A stretch of 64,000 bases of DNA from an uncultured Muribaculaceae bacterium (GTDB taxonomy: Bacteria > Bacteroidota > Bacteroidia > Bacteroidales > Muribaculaceae). The translations under genes and the position numbers were made by a program. Positions within the stretch are counted from its first letter, which is position 1; the number at the start of each line of letters is the position of its first letter. Shown piece after piece: positions 34,042 to 43,807 of the stretch. Under the pieces are notes generated by a model. The model was not told the DNA's origin. It ran no database searches and saw only the letters and a program-made list of their open reading frames with translations. Location: NCBI GenBank assembly GCA_910579035.1, contig CAJTSR010000009.1:1-64000 (forward strand). Direction: 5' to 3'.

Positions 34042-35061
34042 ATGAGGCTATTCTCTCTTACCAAAGAAATCGCAATCGACCTTGGCACCGCCAACACGAT
34101 TATAATACATAACGACAAAATCGTTATCAACGAACCCTCTATCGTGGCTTTGGACAACCGCACCGACAAGCTGATAGCTGTCGGCACCGAGGCTCACAAG
34201 ATGGAAGGCAAAGGCCACCCGGGCATCCGCACGGTGCGCCCCCTGCGCAAAGGCGTAATCGCCGACTTCAACGCCGCCGAGCTTATGATTCGCGGACTGG
34301 TGAAGAAGGCAAGCACCAAAAACAACTGGTTCTCGCCCTCGCTGCGCATGGTGGTGGGCATACCCTCCGGCTCAACCGAGGTAGAAGTGCGCGCCGTGCG
34401 CGACTCCTCCGAGCATGCCGACGGACGCGACGTGTACATGATTCACGAGCCGATGGCGGCAGCTCTCGGTATCGGCCTTGACGTGGAAGCACCCGAAGGC
34501 AACATGATTGTCGACATAGGCGGCGGCACAACCGAGATTGCCGTAATATCGCTCGGCGGCATCGTGAGCAACAAGAGCATACAGATTGCCGGCGACGACC
34601 TCACCGACGACATTCTCAACCACATGCGCCGCGCCCACAACATCAAGGTAGGCGTGCGCACAGCCGAGCAAATCAAGATGCACGTGGGTTCGGCCCTTAC
34701 CGAGCTTGAAAACCCGCCGGAAGACTACGTGGTACACGGCCCCAACCTTATGACGGCCCTGCCCCTCGAAGTGCCCGTGAGCTATCAGGAAATATGCCAC
34801 TGCATCGAAAAGACAATCTCCAAAATCGAGGCAGCTGTGCTCAGCGCCCTTGAGCAGACCCCGCCCGAACTGTATGCCGACATCGTTCGCAACGGCATAT
34901 ACCTCGCCGGAGGCGGCGCCATGCTCCGCGGCCTCGACAAGCGCCTTATCGACAAGATAGGCATTCAGTTCCACATAGCCGAAGACCCCCTGCTCTGCGT
35001 GGCAAAGGGCACAGGCGTGGCTCTGAAGAATATCCACAAATTCTCATTCCTTATCCGATAG
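34042..35061 (+). CDS. mreB: Rod shape-determining protein MreB
   Basis: 339-residue actin homologue that organises lateral wall synthesis. Nucleotide-binding motifs are IAIDLGTANTIII near the N-terminus, IVDIGGGTTEIAVISLGG (phosphate 2) and GIYLAGGGAMLRGLDKRL (adenosine). The N-terminal MRLFSLTKE could act as the membrane-binding helix. First gene of the mreB-mreC-mreD-mrdA-rodA elongasome operon. Confidence 0.97.
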   Translation: MRLFSLTKEIAIDLGTANTIIIHNDKIVINEPSIVALDNRTDKLIAVGTEAHKMEGKGHPGIRTVRPLRKGVIADFNAAELMIRGLVKKASTKNNWFSPSLRMVVGIPSGSTEVEVRAVRDSSEHADGRDVYMIHEPMAAALGIGLDVEAPEGNMIVDIGGGTTEIAVISLGGIVSNKSIQIAGDDLTDDILNHMRRAHNIKVGVRTAEQIKMHVGSALTELENPPEDYVVHGPNLMTALPLEVPVSYQEICHCIEKTISKIEAAVLSALEQTPPELYADIVRNGIYLAGGGAMLRGLDKRLIDKIGIQFHIAEDPLLCVAKGTGVALKNIHKFSFLIR

Positions 35062-35082
35062 GCCCTCTACCGGTCCGACGTA

Positions 35083-35952
35083 GTGAACGAGCTTTTCGGA
35101 TTTATCGTCCGCCACAGCAAATGGCTGGTCTTCGCGTTCTTCGTGACGATCAGCTGCACTTTGCTGTTCAACGACGACCCCTACCGCAGGCACGTGTTCA
35201 TGACATCGGCCGGCCGAATGGCCGCCACGGTCTACAAGGGCGCCAACAATGTGACCAGCTACTTCGACCTACGCGAGATAAACGGCGACCTCAACCGCCG
35301 CAACGCCGAGCTGCAGGCCGAGATAGTGCGTATGCAGGAAACTATCGACAGGCTCCGGGAGCAGAATTTCACCGACACCCTCGCCATCGACAGCGGCGTG
35401 CGCCACTTCGACTTCATTGTGGCCCACGTGATAAACAACAGCATATCACACCCCTTCAATTACCTCACCATCAACAAGGGCAGCTCCGACGGCATCAAGC
35501 CCGAACTGGGGGTAATCGACCGCAACGGCGTAGTAGGCATAGTGAGCACCACCGGCGCCCACAGCGCCAGAGTGATATCGCTGCTCAACCCCCACTTCCG
35601 CCTATCGTGCAAAATCAAGAGGAGCGACTACTTCGGCTCCCTCGTATGGGACGGAGCCAACCCCTCCGAGGCACTGCTCGAAGAGCTGCCAAGGCACACC
35701 GTGTTCGAGCCGGGCGACACCATCGTGACCAGCGGATACTCCGCCGTGTTCCCCTCCGGTCTGCCCGTGGGGGTCATCATCGGCGCCGACACCGACCGAA
35801 ACCAGAATTTCTTCACCCTGCGAGTGCGGCTGCTGGCCGACTTCACCACCCTCGGAAACGTGCAGGTGGTAATCAACAACCAGGCTGAGGAGATACGCGC
35901 CCTTTCGGCAGGAGAAGAAAACGATTCAAAGAAAAAACCTTTCGGCAATTGA
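35083..35952 (+). CDS. mreC: Rod shape-determining protein MreC
   Basis: 289 residues, GTG start 21 bases after mreB. One transmembrane segment (about residues 13-31), a periplasmic coiled coil (about 60-100) and two beta-barrel domains (YLTINKGSSDGIKPELGV, GVVGIVSTTGAHSARVISLL, then VTSGYSAVFPSGLPVGVI). It scaffolds PBP2 and RodA in the periplasm. The acidic/basic tail after residue 270 is variable. Confidence 0.94.
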   Translation: MNELFGFIVRHSKWLVFAFFVTISCTLLFNDDPYRRHVFMTSAGRMAATVYKGANNVTSYFDLREINGDLNRRNAELQAEIVRMQETIDRLREQNFTDTLAIDSGVRHFDFIVAHVINNSISHPFNYLTINKGSSDGIKPELGVIDRNGVVGIVSTTGAHSARVISLLNPHFRLSCKIKRSDYFGSLVWDGANPSEALLEELPRHTVFEPGDTIVTSGYSAVFPSGLPVGVIIGADTDRNQNFFTLRVRLLADFTTLGNVQVVINNQAEEIRALSAGEENDSKKKPFGN

Positions 35953-35955
35953 AAA

Positions 35956-36474
35956 TTGGCAAAACTGGCTCTTAAAATATTTTTCGCCTTCATATTGTTG
36001 GTACCGGCGCAGGCGGTTATTTTCAACCATCTGGCGCTGTTCAATGTGGCCGTGCCTATAGTTTTCATCTACCTGATAATAATGCTGCCGGTAACCCTCG
36101 GCACAAACATATCGACCACCATCGGCTTCCTTGCCGGAATCACCCTCGACATTTTCTGCGACACAGCCGGCGTCAACGCCCTCGCGGCCACGGTGCTGGC
36201 ATTCGCCCGCAAGCCGGTGTTCCACCTTTACGTATCGATCGACGACGACCTTGCCGGGCGTAGTCCCTCGGCACGCTCCATGGGGCACGCCTCGTTTATG
36301 AAATACCTCGTCACGATGGTGCTCGCATACTGCGCCATGGTTTTCACGGTAGAGGCATTCCAGTTCTTCAACTTCAGGCTGCTGGTACTCCGTATTCTGG
36401 CTTCGACTGTCTACTCCTTTATCCTCCTCTACGCGCTCGACTGCGCCACGGCACGAAACCGCGACACAGCATAG
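35956..36474 (+). CDS. mreD: Rod shape-determining protein MreD
   Basis: 172-residue membrane protein with about five hydrophobic segments, starting at a TTG codon three bases after the mreC stop. Sequence conservation in MreD is low; the call rests on length, topology and position between mreC and mrdA. It ends in DCATARNRDTA. Confidence 0.85.
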   Translation: MAKLALKIFFAFILLVPAQAVIFNHLALFNVAVPIVFIYLIIMLPVTLGTNISTTIGFLAGITLDIFCDTAGVNALAATVLAFARKPVFHLYVSIDDDLAGRSPSARSMGHASFMKYLVTMVLAYCAMVFTVEAFQFFNFRLLVLRILASTVYSFILLYALDCATARNRDTA

Positions 36475-36493
36475 CGCATACACACATAGCAAA

Positions 36494-38353
36494 TTGAGAA
36501 AGAACTACGACTTAGAAAAACGCAAATACGTAATCGGCTGCTTCATAATAATTGTGGCAGCCATTTTCCTCATACGGCTGTTCGACCTACAGCTCAACGA
36601 CGAGAAGTACAAGCGCTCGGCCGACTCCAACGCGTTCCTCAAAAAAACAGTATATCCCTCGCGAGGCCTTATCTACGACCGTAACGGCGAGCTGGTGGTG
36701 TTCAACCAGCCGGCATACGACGTGATGCTCATACCGCGCGACGTGCAGCCTTTCGACACGCTCGACTTCTGCGCCACAATCAACATCACCAAGGAGCAGT
36801 TCGACAAGCGCCTCGCCGATATGAAAGACCGCCGTCTTAACCCCGGCTACTCGTCGTACACCCCGCAAAGGCTTCTCACACAGCTCTCGGCGCAGGACTA
36901 TGGCCGCCTGCAGGAAAAGCTGTACCGATTTCCGGGTTTCTTTATCCAGAAGCGCATTCTGCGCCAGTACAACCACCCCACGGCCGCAAACGTGCTCGGC
37001 AACATTCGCGAGGTATCATCGGCAGACATCGAGCGCGACGACTACTACGCCCCCGGCGACTACACCGGCGACCTCGGCATAGAGAAAAGCTACGAAACAT
37101 ACCTGCGCGGAATAAAGGGCGTGGAAATACTCATACGCGATGCACGTGGCCGCATTCAGGGACGATACGAAGACGGCGCGCGCGACATCGAGCCGGTATC
37201 GGGCCGCGACTTGCGCCTGAGCCTCGACATCGGCCTGCAGCAGTACGCCGAATCGCTGATGGTCGGCAAGCGAGGCGCCGTGGTGGCCATAGAGCCGTCC
37301 ACGGGCGAGATTCTCTGCATGGTGTCGATGCCAAACTACGACCCCACACTGCTCGTAGGCCGCCAGCGTGGCGAAAACTACCGCAAGCTTGTCGACGACC
37401 AGTCGTGGCCGCTCTTCGACCGCGCCCTGATGGGCGCCTACCCTCCCGGCTCCACATTCAAGCCTACCCAGGGCCTCATTTTCCTTCAGGAAGGCATCAT
37501 TGACCTGCAGACGGCATACCCCTGCGCCCACGGCTATATCAACGGCGGCCTGCGTGTAGGCTGCCACGCCCACGGCTCGCCCCTGCCGCTGAAACCGGCC
37601 CTGCAGACATCGTGCAACGCCTTTTTCTGCTGGGGTTTCAAAGCAATGATTGACCGTCGTAGCAAATACGGCTCTTCGGCAAAGGCTTTCGAGATATGGA
37701 AAAACCACCTTGTGTCGATGGGCTACGGCTACAAGCTCGGCGTCGACCTCCCCGGCGAAAGCCGAGGATTCATACCGAACGCCAAGTTCTACGATAAATT
37801 CTACTCTGAGGGGCGCTGGAGCGCAAACACCATCATATCAGTGTCTATCGGGCAGGGCGAAATATTGTCGACACCGATTCAGATAGCCAACCTGTCGGCA
37901 ACCATTGCCAACCGAGGCTGGTTCATAACCCCGCACGTGGTAAAGGAGATACAGGACACCGTGATGCCCGCCGAGATACTCGACCGGCGCTATCCCACAA
38001 TAGAGGCTCACTACTACGCCGACGTGGCCGAAGGCATGCGCATGGCCGTTACCGGCGGTACCTGCCGCCGCGCAGCCATTCCCGGAATAGAGGTATGCGG
38101 CAAGACCGGCACCGCGCAGAACCCCCACGGCAAGGACCACTCCGCGTTTATGGGATTCGCTCCCTATACCGACCCCAAAATCGCCGTCGCCGTCTACGTC
38201 GAGAACGGCGGCTGGGGCGCCACATACGGCGTGCCTATCGGAAGCCTCGTGATGGAGAAATACCTCACCGGCAAGATAGCGCCCGAACGGAAATATATGG
38301 AAGACCAAATGATTAATTCATCGATAATATATGCCGCTCCCAAGAAGAAATGA
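36494..38353 (+). CDS. mrdA: Penicillin-binding protein 2 (elongasome transpeptidase)
   Basis: 619-residue class B PBP with a TTG start. One N-terminal membrane segment, the pedestal domain (VYPSRGLIYDRNGELVVFNQ), and the transpeptidase domain with active-site S320-T-F-K323 in PPGSTFKP, SCN in TSCNAFF, and KTG in CGKTGTAQNP. It cross-links peptidoglycan for cell elongation together with RodA. Its 3' end overlaps rodA by 23 bases. Confidence 0.95.
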   Translation: MRKNYDLEKRKYVIGCFIIIVAAIFLIRLFDLQLNDEKYKRSADSNAFLKKTVYPSRGLIYDRNGELVVFNQPAYDVMLIPRDVQPFDTLDFCATINITKEQFDKRLADMKDRRLNPGYSSYTPQRLLTQLSAQDYGRLQEKLYRFPGFFIQKRILRQYNHPTAANVLGNIREVSSADIERDDYYAPGDYTGDLGIEKSYETYLRGIKGVEILIRDARGRIQGRYEDGARDIEPVSGRDLRLSLDIGLQQYAESLMVGKRGAVVAIEPSTGEILCMVSMPNYDPTLLVGRQRGENYRKLVDDQSWPLFDRALMGAYPPGSTFKPTQGLIFLQEGIIDLQTAYPCAHGYINGGLRVGCHAHGSPLPLKPALQTSCNAFFCWGFKAMIDRRSKYGSSAKAFEIWKNHLVSMGYGYKLGVDLPGESRGFIPNAKFYDKFYSEGRWSANTIISVSIGQGEILSTPIQIANLSATIANRGWFITPHVVKEIQDTVMPAEILDRRYPTIEAHYYADVAEGMRMAVTGGTCRRAAIPGIEVCGKTGTAQNPHGKDHSAFMGFAPYTDPKIAVAVYVENGGWGATYGVPIGSLVMEKYLTGKIAPERKYMEDQMINSSIIYAAPKKK

Positions 38354-39800
38354 CCCGGCGTCGATATTCCGGAATCTCGACTGGGTAACGGTGCTGATAT
38401 ACCTGGTGATGGTGCTTGCCGGCATGGTGAGCATATATGCCGCGAGCTACGACTTCGACAATGCGTCGATGTTCTCGGCCGACGAGTTCTCGGGCAAGCA
38501 GCTCAGGTGGATAGGCCTCGCACTGTGCGTGGGGGTCGCGCTTCTGCTTATCGATGCCCGCATGTACGAAACATACGCATACCCTGTTTACATCATAATA
38601 TTGGTGCTGCTGGCCATAACGCCATTTCTGGCGCAGGACACAAAAGGCTCGTACTCTTGGATAAAGCTCGGCCCTATGAGCCTCCAGCCGGCTGAATTTG
38701 CCAAATGCGCCACGGCTCTCGCCCTTGCCAAACTGTTCAGCTCGTACCACTTTGTGCTCAACGCCAAACCCTCGAACTACTTCAAGGCTATCGCCATCAT
38801 ATTCGTGCCTATAGTGCTGATACTGCTCCAGAACGAAACAGGCTCCGCACTTACCTTCATGGCACTCTTCTTCGTGCTGTACCGCGAAGGAATGAGCGGG
38901 CTGGTGCTGTTTGCGGCGTTTTTCGCCGTGGTGATATTCGTTGTGGGCATCAAATTTGTAGAAACAAGCGTTATGGGCGTGCCCACAGGCGAGTTTGCCG
39001 TGATGCTTATGGTGATGCTCGTGATGGTGGCTATGACAGCCGTATACTCCCGCAGGCTCGAAGTGGCCCGCAACCTTGTGCTGTGGTTCGGCGGCACCGG
39101 CCTGATAGAATACATACTCGACCTGTGCGGGGTACCACTGCCGGGAATGATAATCACACTCTCCGTAATCGGCATAGCCTGCATCTACATCGTTATCGAG
39201 GCCATCAAGCTCAGGCGCCCCAAGCTGTATGTTAGCGTGGCCACGGCCGTGCTGTCTATAGGCTTCCTCTTCTCTGTCAATGCTGCCTTCAACCACCTGC
39301 AGTACCACCAACAGATGCGAATCAAGGTGGCACTCGGCATAGTCGAAGACCTGCGCGACGCCGGCTATAACGTAAATCAGAGCAAAATCGCCATCGGCTC
39401 GGGCGGCCTCCTCGGCAAAGGATTCCTCAACGGCACCCAGACCAAGCTCAAATACGTGCCCGAACAGCACACCGACTTCATATTCTGCACCATAGGCGAA
39501 GAAGAGGGCTTCGTGGGCGCCACGTTCGTTACATTGCTCTTCCTTGCCCTGATACTCCGCGTGATAAAGATAGGCGAGCGCCAGCCCACCACTTTCGGCC
39601 GTGTCTACGCCTACTGCGTGGCCTCATACTTTATGTTCCACTTCTGCATAAACATAGGTATGGTGATAGGACTCTGCCCCGTTATCGGCATTCCATTGCC
39701 CTTCTTCAGCTACGGCGGTTCGTCGCTGTGGGGCTTCACAATATTGCTCTTCATACTGCTAAAAATCGATGCTGCACGCAAAAACGTCCTCTCCTACTAA
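38331..39800 (+). CDS. rodA: Peptidoglycan glycosyltransferase RodA
   Basis: 489-residue SEDS-family polymerase, longer than the 370-residue E. coli protein, as usual in Bacteroidota. About ten membrane segments. Conserved parts are SWIKLGPMSLQPAEFAK, LILLQNETGSALTF with the family Glu, the loop GSGGLLGKGFLNGTQTKLKY, and VIGIPLPFFSYGGSSLWG. It polymerises lipid II with PBP2. It overlaps mrdA at its start and the DUF6056 gene by 32 bases at its end. Confidence 0.95.
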   Translation: MPLPRRNDPASIFRNLDWVTVLIYLVMVLAGMVSIYAASYDFDNASMFSADEFSGKQLRWIGLALCVGVALLLIDARMYETYAYPVYIIILVLLAITPFLAQDTKGSYSWIKLGPMSLQPAEFAKCATALALAKLFSSYHFVLNAKPSNYFKAIAIIFVPIVLILLQNETGSALTFMALFFVLYREGMSGLVLFAAFFAVVIFVVGIKFVETSVMGVPTGEFAVMLMVMLVMVAMTAVYSRRLEVARNLVLWFGGTGLIEYILDLCGVPLPGMIITLSVIGIACIYIVIEAIKLRRPKLYVSVATAVLSIGFLFSVNAAFNHLQYHQQMRIKVALGIVEDLRDAGYNVNQSKIAIGSGGLLGKGFLNGTQTKLKYVPEQHTDFIFCTIGEEEGFVGATFVTLLFLALILRVIKIGERQPTTFGRVYAYCVASYFMFHFCINIGMVIGLCPVIGIPLPFFSYGGSSLWGFTILLFILLKIDAARKNVLSY

Positions 39801-41271
39801 GAAGACGCTGCCGTATTGGATTCCGCTGATAGTTCTGACGGCTCTTTTCACGGCAATGTTCGGCATAATGCCGCCGCTGCGCGATGACCAATGGTTTATG
39901 TCGTTCGCAACAGCATTTTTAGAGAATCCCTCTATATCCAATTTTATCGACGGATTCAGAGAGCAGGTGGTATTCCGCTATAACTTCGACAACGCCCGTA
40001 TTCCCAATATATTAGGCACTGTCTGGGTGGTTCTGCCCCGTTGGTTTATGGTCGGAGTACTCGGTGCGTCATTCGCCTTTGCCGTATACTTGGGTGCGCG
40101 GCTGTCGCAGACGTGGCGCAGCTCCGCGGTAGGTTTCTCGGTGCTGATATTCGGCATTGTGATTGCCTTGCCGTGGTTCGACGATATGTTCACCGTAATG
40201 TTCGCCATGAACTACCTTGTGCCAAGCGCGCTAACAGCGTATGCGGCTCTCGTGTTCCTGCGTCCTGTCCCACCACATACTGCGTGGGCCTTTGCGTTAG
40301 CTCTCGTTGTCGGCTTATGGCACGAGGCATTCGCCGCCACTATGCTTGCAGGCGTTGTTTTTACAGCCATCGTCATACCGTCCTACAGGCGACCCGCCAC
40401 TGCCGCCATGGCTGCGGCACTCATAGCTGCCATCATCTTTCTTGCGTCCGTTCCGGGTACCGGCACAAGGATAGGGTCGTTCCACCCCGAGCGATTCATA
40501 AAGCTCCACCTCGGAGTGCTCACAGGACTCCCCTTCTACCTTTTTGCCATATCCGCACTGACCTTGTGGGCAAGGAAAACAACACGCCGACATCTCATAA
40601 CACCGCAGTTCGTGTTCATATTCGGAGCATGCGGCGGCGCTTGGGCTGTATGGCGCTTCTTCCTTACCGACTACAGGGTTTCGTGGCCAATGATATATGT
40701 CAGCTCCATCGGATTAGCCTATATCGTCGGTAAAATATTTGCCACGCGCGCCAAACCCGTCTGGGCAGCATACGCGGTTCTTATAACCGCAAGCTTCGTA
40801 CAGCCTGTTCTGTCCGTGCCCTGGTTCATAAAGATGCGCCAGGAGGTAATGACTGCCAACGAGGCCGTAATGGCCGCGGGCGAAGACTCAGTAGTGTTCA
40901 CACCCGTCACCACGCCTTTCACGGCACCGTGGTACACTATGGGGCGCCCGTCGTTCGAGATATACAAGTCGGGCGGATTTCCTTTCTACAACGCCATCCC
41001 CGAACAGTTAAAGGATTTCTCGCCGGAAAACGCAGTGCACATAGGCATATCCGAAAACGTTTACTTTCATAAAGGCTGCATAGTGCTTGAGGGCACGCGC
41101 ACCGACATACACAGCGCCAAATGCACACTCTACTTCGACGGCAAGCCATATGCCACCGAGTGTTTCGGCACTAATTTCACAACTCCCGCCGGCAATTTCA
41201 CATACATTCTGCCGCTCCACTCATTCCAAAAAGCCAAGCTGCACCACCTAAGCGGCTTCGACCTCAACTAA
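39769..41271 (+). CDS. DUF6056-like polytopic membrane protein
   Basis: 500 residues with about ten predicted membrane segments and a C-terminal soluble part of about 130 residues. The motifs PPLRDDQWFM after the first helix and GLWHEAFAATM resemble the DUF6056 family, whose topology resembles lipid-linked-sugar glycosyltransferases. Function not established. It starts 32 bases inside rodA, so it is probably expressed with the elongasome operon. Start uncertain: the ATG at 39769 is the first in frame after rodA's last membrane segment. Confidence 0.75.
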   Translation: MLHAKTSSPTKKTLPYWIPLIVLTALFTAMFGIMPPLRDDQWFMSFATAFLENPSISNFIDGFREQVVFRYNFDNARIPNILGTVWVVLPRWFMVGVLGASFAFAVYLGARLSQTWRSSAVGFSVLIFGIVIALPWFDDMFTVMFAMNYLVPSALTAYAALVFLRPVPPHTAWAFALALVVGLWHEAFAATMLAGVVFTAIVIPSYRRPATAAMAAALIAAIIFLASVPGTGTRIGSFHPERFIKLHLGVLTGLPFYLFAISALTLWARKTTRRHLITPQFVFIFGACGGAWAVWRFFLTDYRVSWPMIYVSSIGLAYIVGKIFATRAKPVWAAYAVLITASFVQPVLSVPWFIKMRQEVMTANEAVMAAGEDSVVFTPVTTPFTAPWYTMGRPSFEIYKSGGFPFYNAIPEQLKDFSPENAVHIGISENVYFHKGCIVLEGTRTDIHSAKCTLYFDGKPYATECFGTNFTTPAGNFTYILPLHSFQKAKLHHLSGFDLN

Positions 41272-41284
41272 CACAAAAAATACG

Positions 41285-41376
41285 GCCAAATTGGGTAATG
41301 AAAAACAGCCAAATTGGGTAATGAAAAACAGCCAAATTGGGTAATGAAAATCGGCCAAATTTGGTAATTCAAATAA
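41285..41376 (+). repeat. Four 23-bp tandem repeats overlapping a promoter
   Basis: Units start at 41285, 41308, 41331 and 41354. The first two are identical (GCCAAATTGGGTAATGAAAA plus ACA), the third differs at the end, and the fourth is diverged but contains the perfect palindrome CCAAATTTGG. The fourth unit covers the -33 box of the ATPase promoter, so the array may be an operator. Confidence 0.85.
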
Positions 41377-41391
41377 ATCAACTTACCTTTG
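41360..41391 (+). promoter_or_regulatory. Promoter of the DUF4143-type ATPase gene
   Basis: TTTG at 41360-41363 (inside the fourth tandem repeat), a 20-base spacer and TACCTTTG at 41384-41391. The ATG is 20 bases after the -7 box. Confidence 0.85.
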
Positions 41392-41411
41392 TGCCACAAA
41401 TTCAAATATTT

Positions 41412-42692
41412 ATGATTAATAAATATCGCCCACGAATTATAGACATAGAACTCTCCAAACGATTAAAAAGTATTGGAGCAATAGTATTGGAGGGTGCTAA
41501 ATGGTGTGGTAAATCAACAACAGCAGAATATCACAGCAACAGTGCCATCTTTTTGGATGATCCTCGCAAACGCTCTCAATATATGATATTTGCAGAGGAT
41601 AATCCTGATATAATACTTAATGGAGAAACACCCCGACTGATTGATGAATGGCAACTTGCACCTATAATATGGGATGCCGTACGTTATACTGTGGACCATC
41701 GAAATGGTATGGGACAGTTTATACTGACAGGTTCAGCCAAACCCGCAGATAGAGAAAAAATAAGCCATTCTGGAACCGGCCGCTTCGCGTGGTTAAGAAT
41801 GCGTCCGATGTCATTATTTGAATCCGGCGATTCAACCGGAGATATTAGTTTATCAAAATTATTCGAAAATCCACAAATGCCTATCGGCTGTGAGGCTAAG
41901 TATGATTTACAGAAAATAGCATTTTTAATTTGTCGCGGAGGTTGGCCAATAGTTTCAGAGTTACCTGAAGATGTCGCATTGAACCCTGCTAAAGATTATT
42001 ATGATGCTGTAGTGAATGTGGATATTCGCCAAGTAGATGGGGTCGACCGAAGTGTTGAAAGGGCAAAACGGCTGATGCGTTCATATGCACGATTTCAAGG
42101 GACACAGACATCTATTAGACAAATTGTCGAAGATATGAACGGAGGCGATCCAAATATTGTTGAAGATAAAACCGTTAGAAACTACCTTGACGCATTACGT
42201 TCAATGTTTGTGGTAGAGGATATGCCAGCGTGGAATCCAAATCTGAAATCTAAAACAGCCATACGCACTGCCGATACCAGATATTTTGTAGACCCATCAA
42301 TAGCAACCGCAGCAATGGGTATAGGTCCCGGAGATTTAATGAATGATCTCAAAGCTTTTGGGCTATTGTTCGAGTCCTTATGTGTCCGTGATTTAAGAGT
42401 TTATGTTCAATCATTATCTGGAGATGTATACCACTACAGGGACAAGAACGGACTGGAATGTGATGCTGTTGTTCATTTACCAAATGGCGATTATGGATTG
42501 ATCGAAATAAAATTAGGTGGAGAGAAACTTATCGAAGAAGGCGCAAATAGTTTGTTGCAACTTGCTTCTAAGATTGATGTTAACCGTATGAAACAGCCTT
42601 CTTTTCTTATGGTACTTACGGCTACGGGCGCTTTTGCTTACAGAAGAAAAGACAACGTTTTAGTCGTACCAATTTCCACTCTTGGAGCATAG
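41412..42692 (+). CDS. AAA-type ATPase with DUF4143 domain
   Basis: 426 residues. Walker A is VLEGAKWCGKSTTAE near residue 25; Walker B-like RLIDEWQLAPIIWD follows. The C-terminal half carries the DUF4143 restriction-endonuclease-like region (LFESLCVRDLRVYV, then GLECDAVVHLPNGDYGLIEIKLG with the D...E-x-K pattern). The family is widespread and often horizontally moved; its function is unclear, with toxin or mobile-element roles suggested but unproven. GC content is clearly below the neighbours (codons end mostly in A/T), indicating acquisition. ATG at 41412 chosen because it follows the promoter; an in-frame ATG at 41344 lies inside the repeats. Confidence 0.9.
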   Translation: MINKYRPRIIDIELSKRLKSIGAIVLEGAKWCGKSTTAEYHSNSAIFLDDPRKRSQYMIFAEDNPDIILNGETPRLIDEWQLAPIIWDAVRYTVDHRNGMGQFILTGSAKPADREKISHSGTGRFAWLRMRPMSLFESGDSTGDISLSKLFENPQMPIGCEAKYDLQKIAFLICRGGWPIVSELPEDVALNPAKDYYDAVVNVDIRQVDGVDRSVERAKRLMRSYARFQGTQTSIRQIVEDMNGGDPNIVEDKTVRNYLDALRSMFVVEDMPAWNPNLKSKTAIRTADTRYFVDPSIATAAMGIGPGDLMNDLKAFGLLFESLCVRDLRVYVQSLSGDVYHYRDKNGLECDAVVHLPNGDYGLIEIKLGGEKLIEEGANSLLQLASKIDVNRMKQPSFLMVLTATGAFAYRRKDNVLVVPISTLGA

Positions 42693-42724
42693 CAATAGCA
42701 ACTAAGCTTAAGGCATATAGACAC

Positions 42725-42771
42725 AGCCGGAGGCTACCATTTCATCTACAAAATGGCAGCCTCCGGCTTTT
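42725..42771. terminator. Bidirectional terminator
   Basis: AGCCGGAGGCT/AGCCTCCGGCT outer stem plus CCATTT/AAATGG inner stem, followed by TTTT. It lies between the ATPase gene and the convergent OmpA-domain gene. Confidence 0.8.
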
Positions 42772-42785
42772 AGTTTATAACCAAT

Positions 42786-43658
42786 CTACTGGCGGAGGGA
42801 AACCTCGGCGCGGCGGTCTTGGGCGTCGTTGGCGAAGCGGTCGGTAGCGCCCATACCCTTCACTCTGATCTTTGAGGAAGGCACACCGTGCTCAACAAGG
42901 TAATCGGCCACGGCCTTTGCCCGGCGCTCGCTCAGACGTTGGTTGTAAGCCGGGCGTCCGTGTTCGTCGGTATATGCTTTCACGTCGAGCGTCACTCCGC
43001 TACGGGTAGCCTGCTCGGCAATCTGGGTGAGCGATGCCGTTTCAGGCACATCGCTCGAATCATATTGGAAGAGGTATACCACAGTGACCGGAGCAGCAGC
43101 CGAAGCCGCTGTTGATGCGTCCGAAGCCGACGCGTTGGTAAGGCCGGCTTGCGACTCCACATTGCCCGCACCGGCATTTGTTTGCCCGTAAGCAGTCGTT
43201 TCCCCGCCGTATGAAGCCATAGCCATACCGTCATTGACAATCTCCGGCTCAGCCGTATAGCCTGTAACCTCGAATGGCGAGCTGAACGGGTCGGGGACGG
43301 TACCGTCGGCATCAGCTTGGTAATAAGCCGTGGGGGTATTGAAGTATTCGTAAGTGGCAGCCTTGGCCATATGTCCGCCGGGATTTTCCGGAGCAGATGG
43401 CACACCGCCGCTATACCACACGTAGCCTCCAACACCGACCGCAAGACCGAGCAGCACTGCCGCTCCGTACTTAACAAAGCCCGGAGTTTCGTCCACATCT
43501 GCCGTCACTGCCGGAACAACCACATCGGCATCGGCATCGTGGGCCGGTAAACGGCCCGGCTCAGGGTGAGCCTCTATACGACCCGGCTGGGGGTGCGCCC
43601 CAAGACTACGCGAGCCGTCATCGGCCACACGTCGGGAATCATTATTTTTCTGTGCCAT
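42786..43658 (-). CDS. Inner-membrane-anchored OmpA-domain protein
   Basis: 290 residues with no signal peptide. An N-terminal cytoplasmic region of about 60 residues, containing the imperfect repeat AHPQPGRIEAHPEPGRLPAH, is followed by one membrane segment (KYGAAVLLGLAVGVGGYVWY). A low-complexity Ser/Ala/Gly linker leads to a C-terminal OmpA-like peptidoglycan-binding domain (AYTDEHGRPAYNQRLSERRAKAVADYL). The topology suggests a link from the inner membrane to the wall. Divergent from flavodoxin with a 149-base gap in which I see no consensus promoter. Confidence 0.85.
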   Translation of the reverse strand: MAQKNNDSRRVADDGSRSLGAHPQPGRIEAHPEPGRLPAHDADADVVVPAVTADVDETPGFVKYGAAVLLGLAVGVGGYVWYSGGVPSAPENPGGHMAKAATYEYFNTPTAYYQADADGTVPDPFSSPFEVTGYTAEPEIVNDGMAMASYGGETTAYGQTNAGAGNVESQAGLTNASASDASTAASAAAPVTVVYLFQYDSSDVPETASLTQIAEQATRSGVTLDVKAYTDEHGRPAYNQRLSERRAKAVADYLVEHGVPSSKIRVKGMGATDRFANDAQDRRAEVSLRQ

Positions 43659-43807
43659 AATTCTTGAATTTTGATTAAGTTGTAAACGTTTGTCGCATTC
43701 TTACGAATGATATTGATAAAACGTCGGCCACACTCCGCAGGTTCAGCAAACCCGAACTTACTATCACTGTTCCGCGTTATTATTAGAAACAGATTTTAAC
43801 AAGCACA

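Noticed and set aside
41285..41376. Possible small CRISPR array
   Set aside because: The 23-bp units are contiguous with no spacers and no cas genes are nearby; a tandem operator-like repeat fits better.
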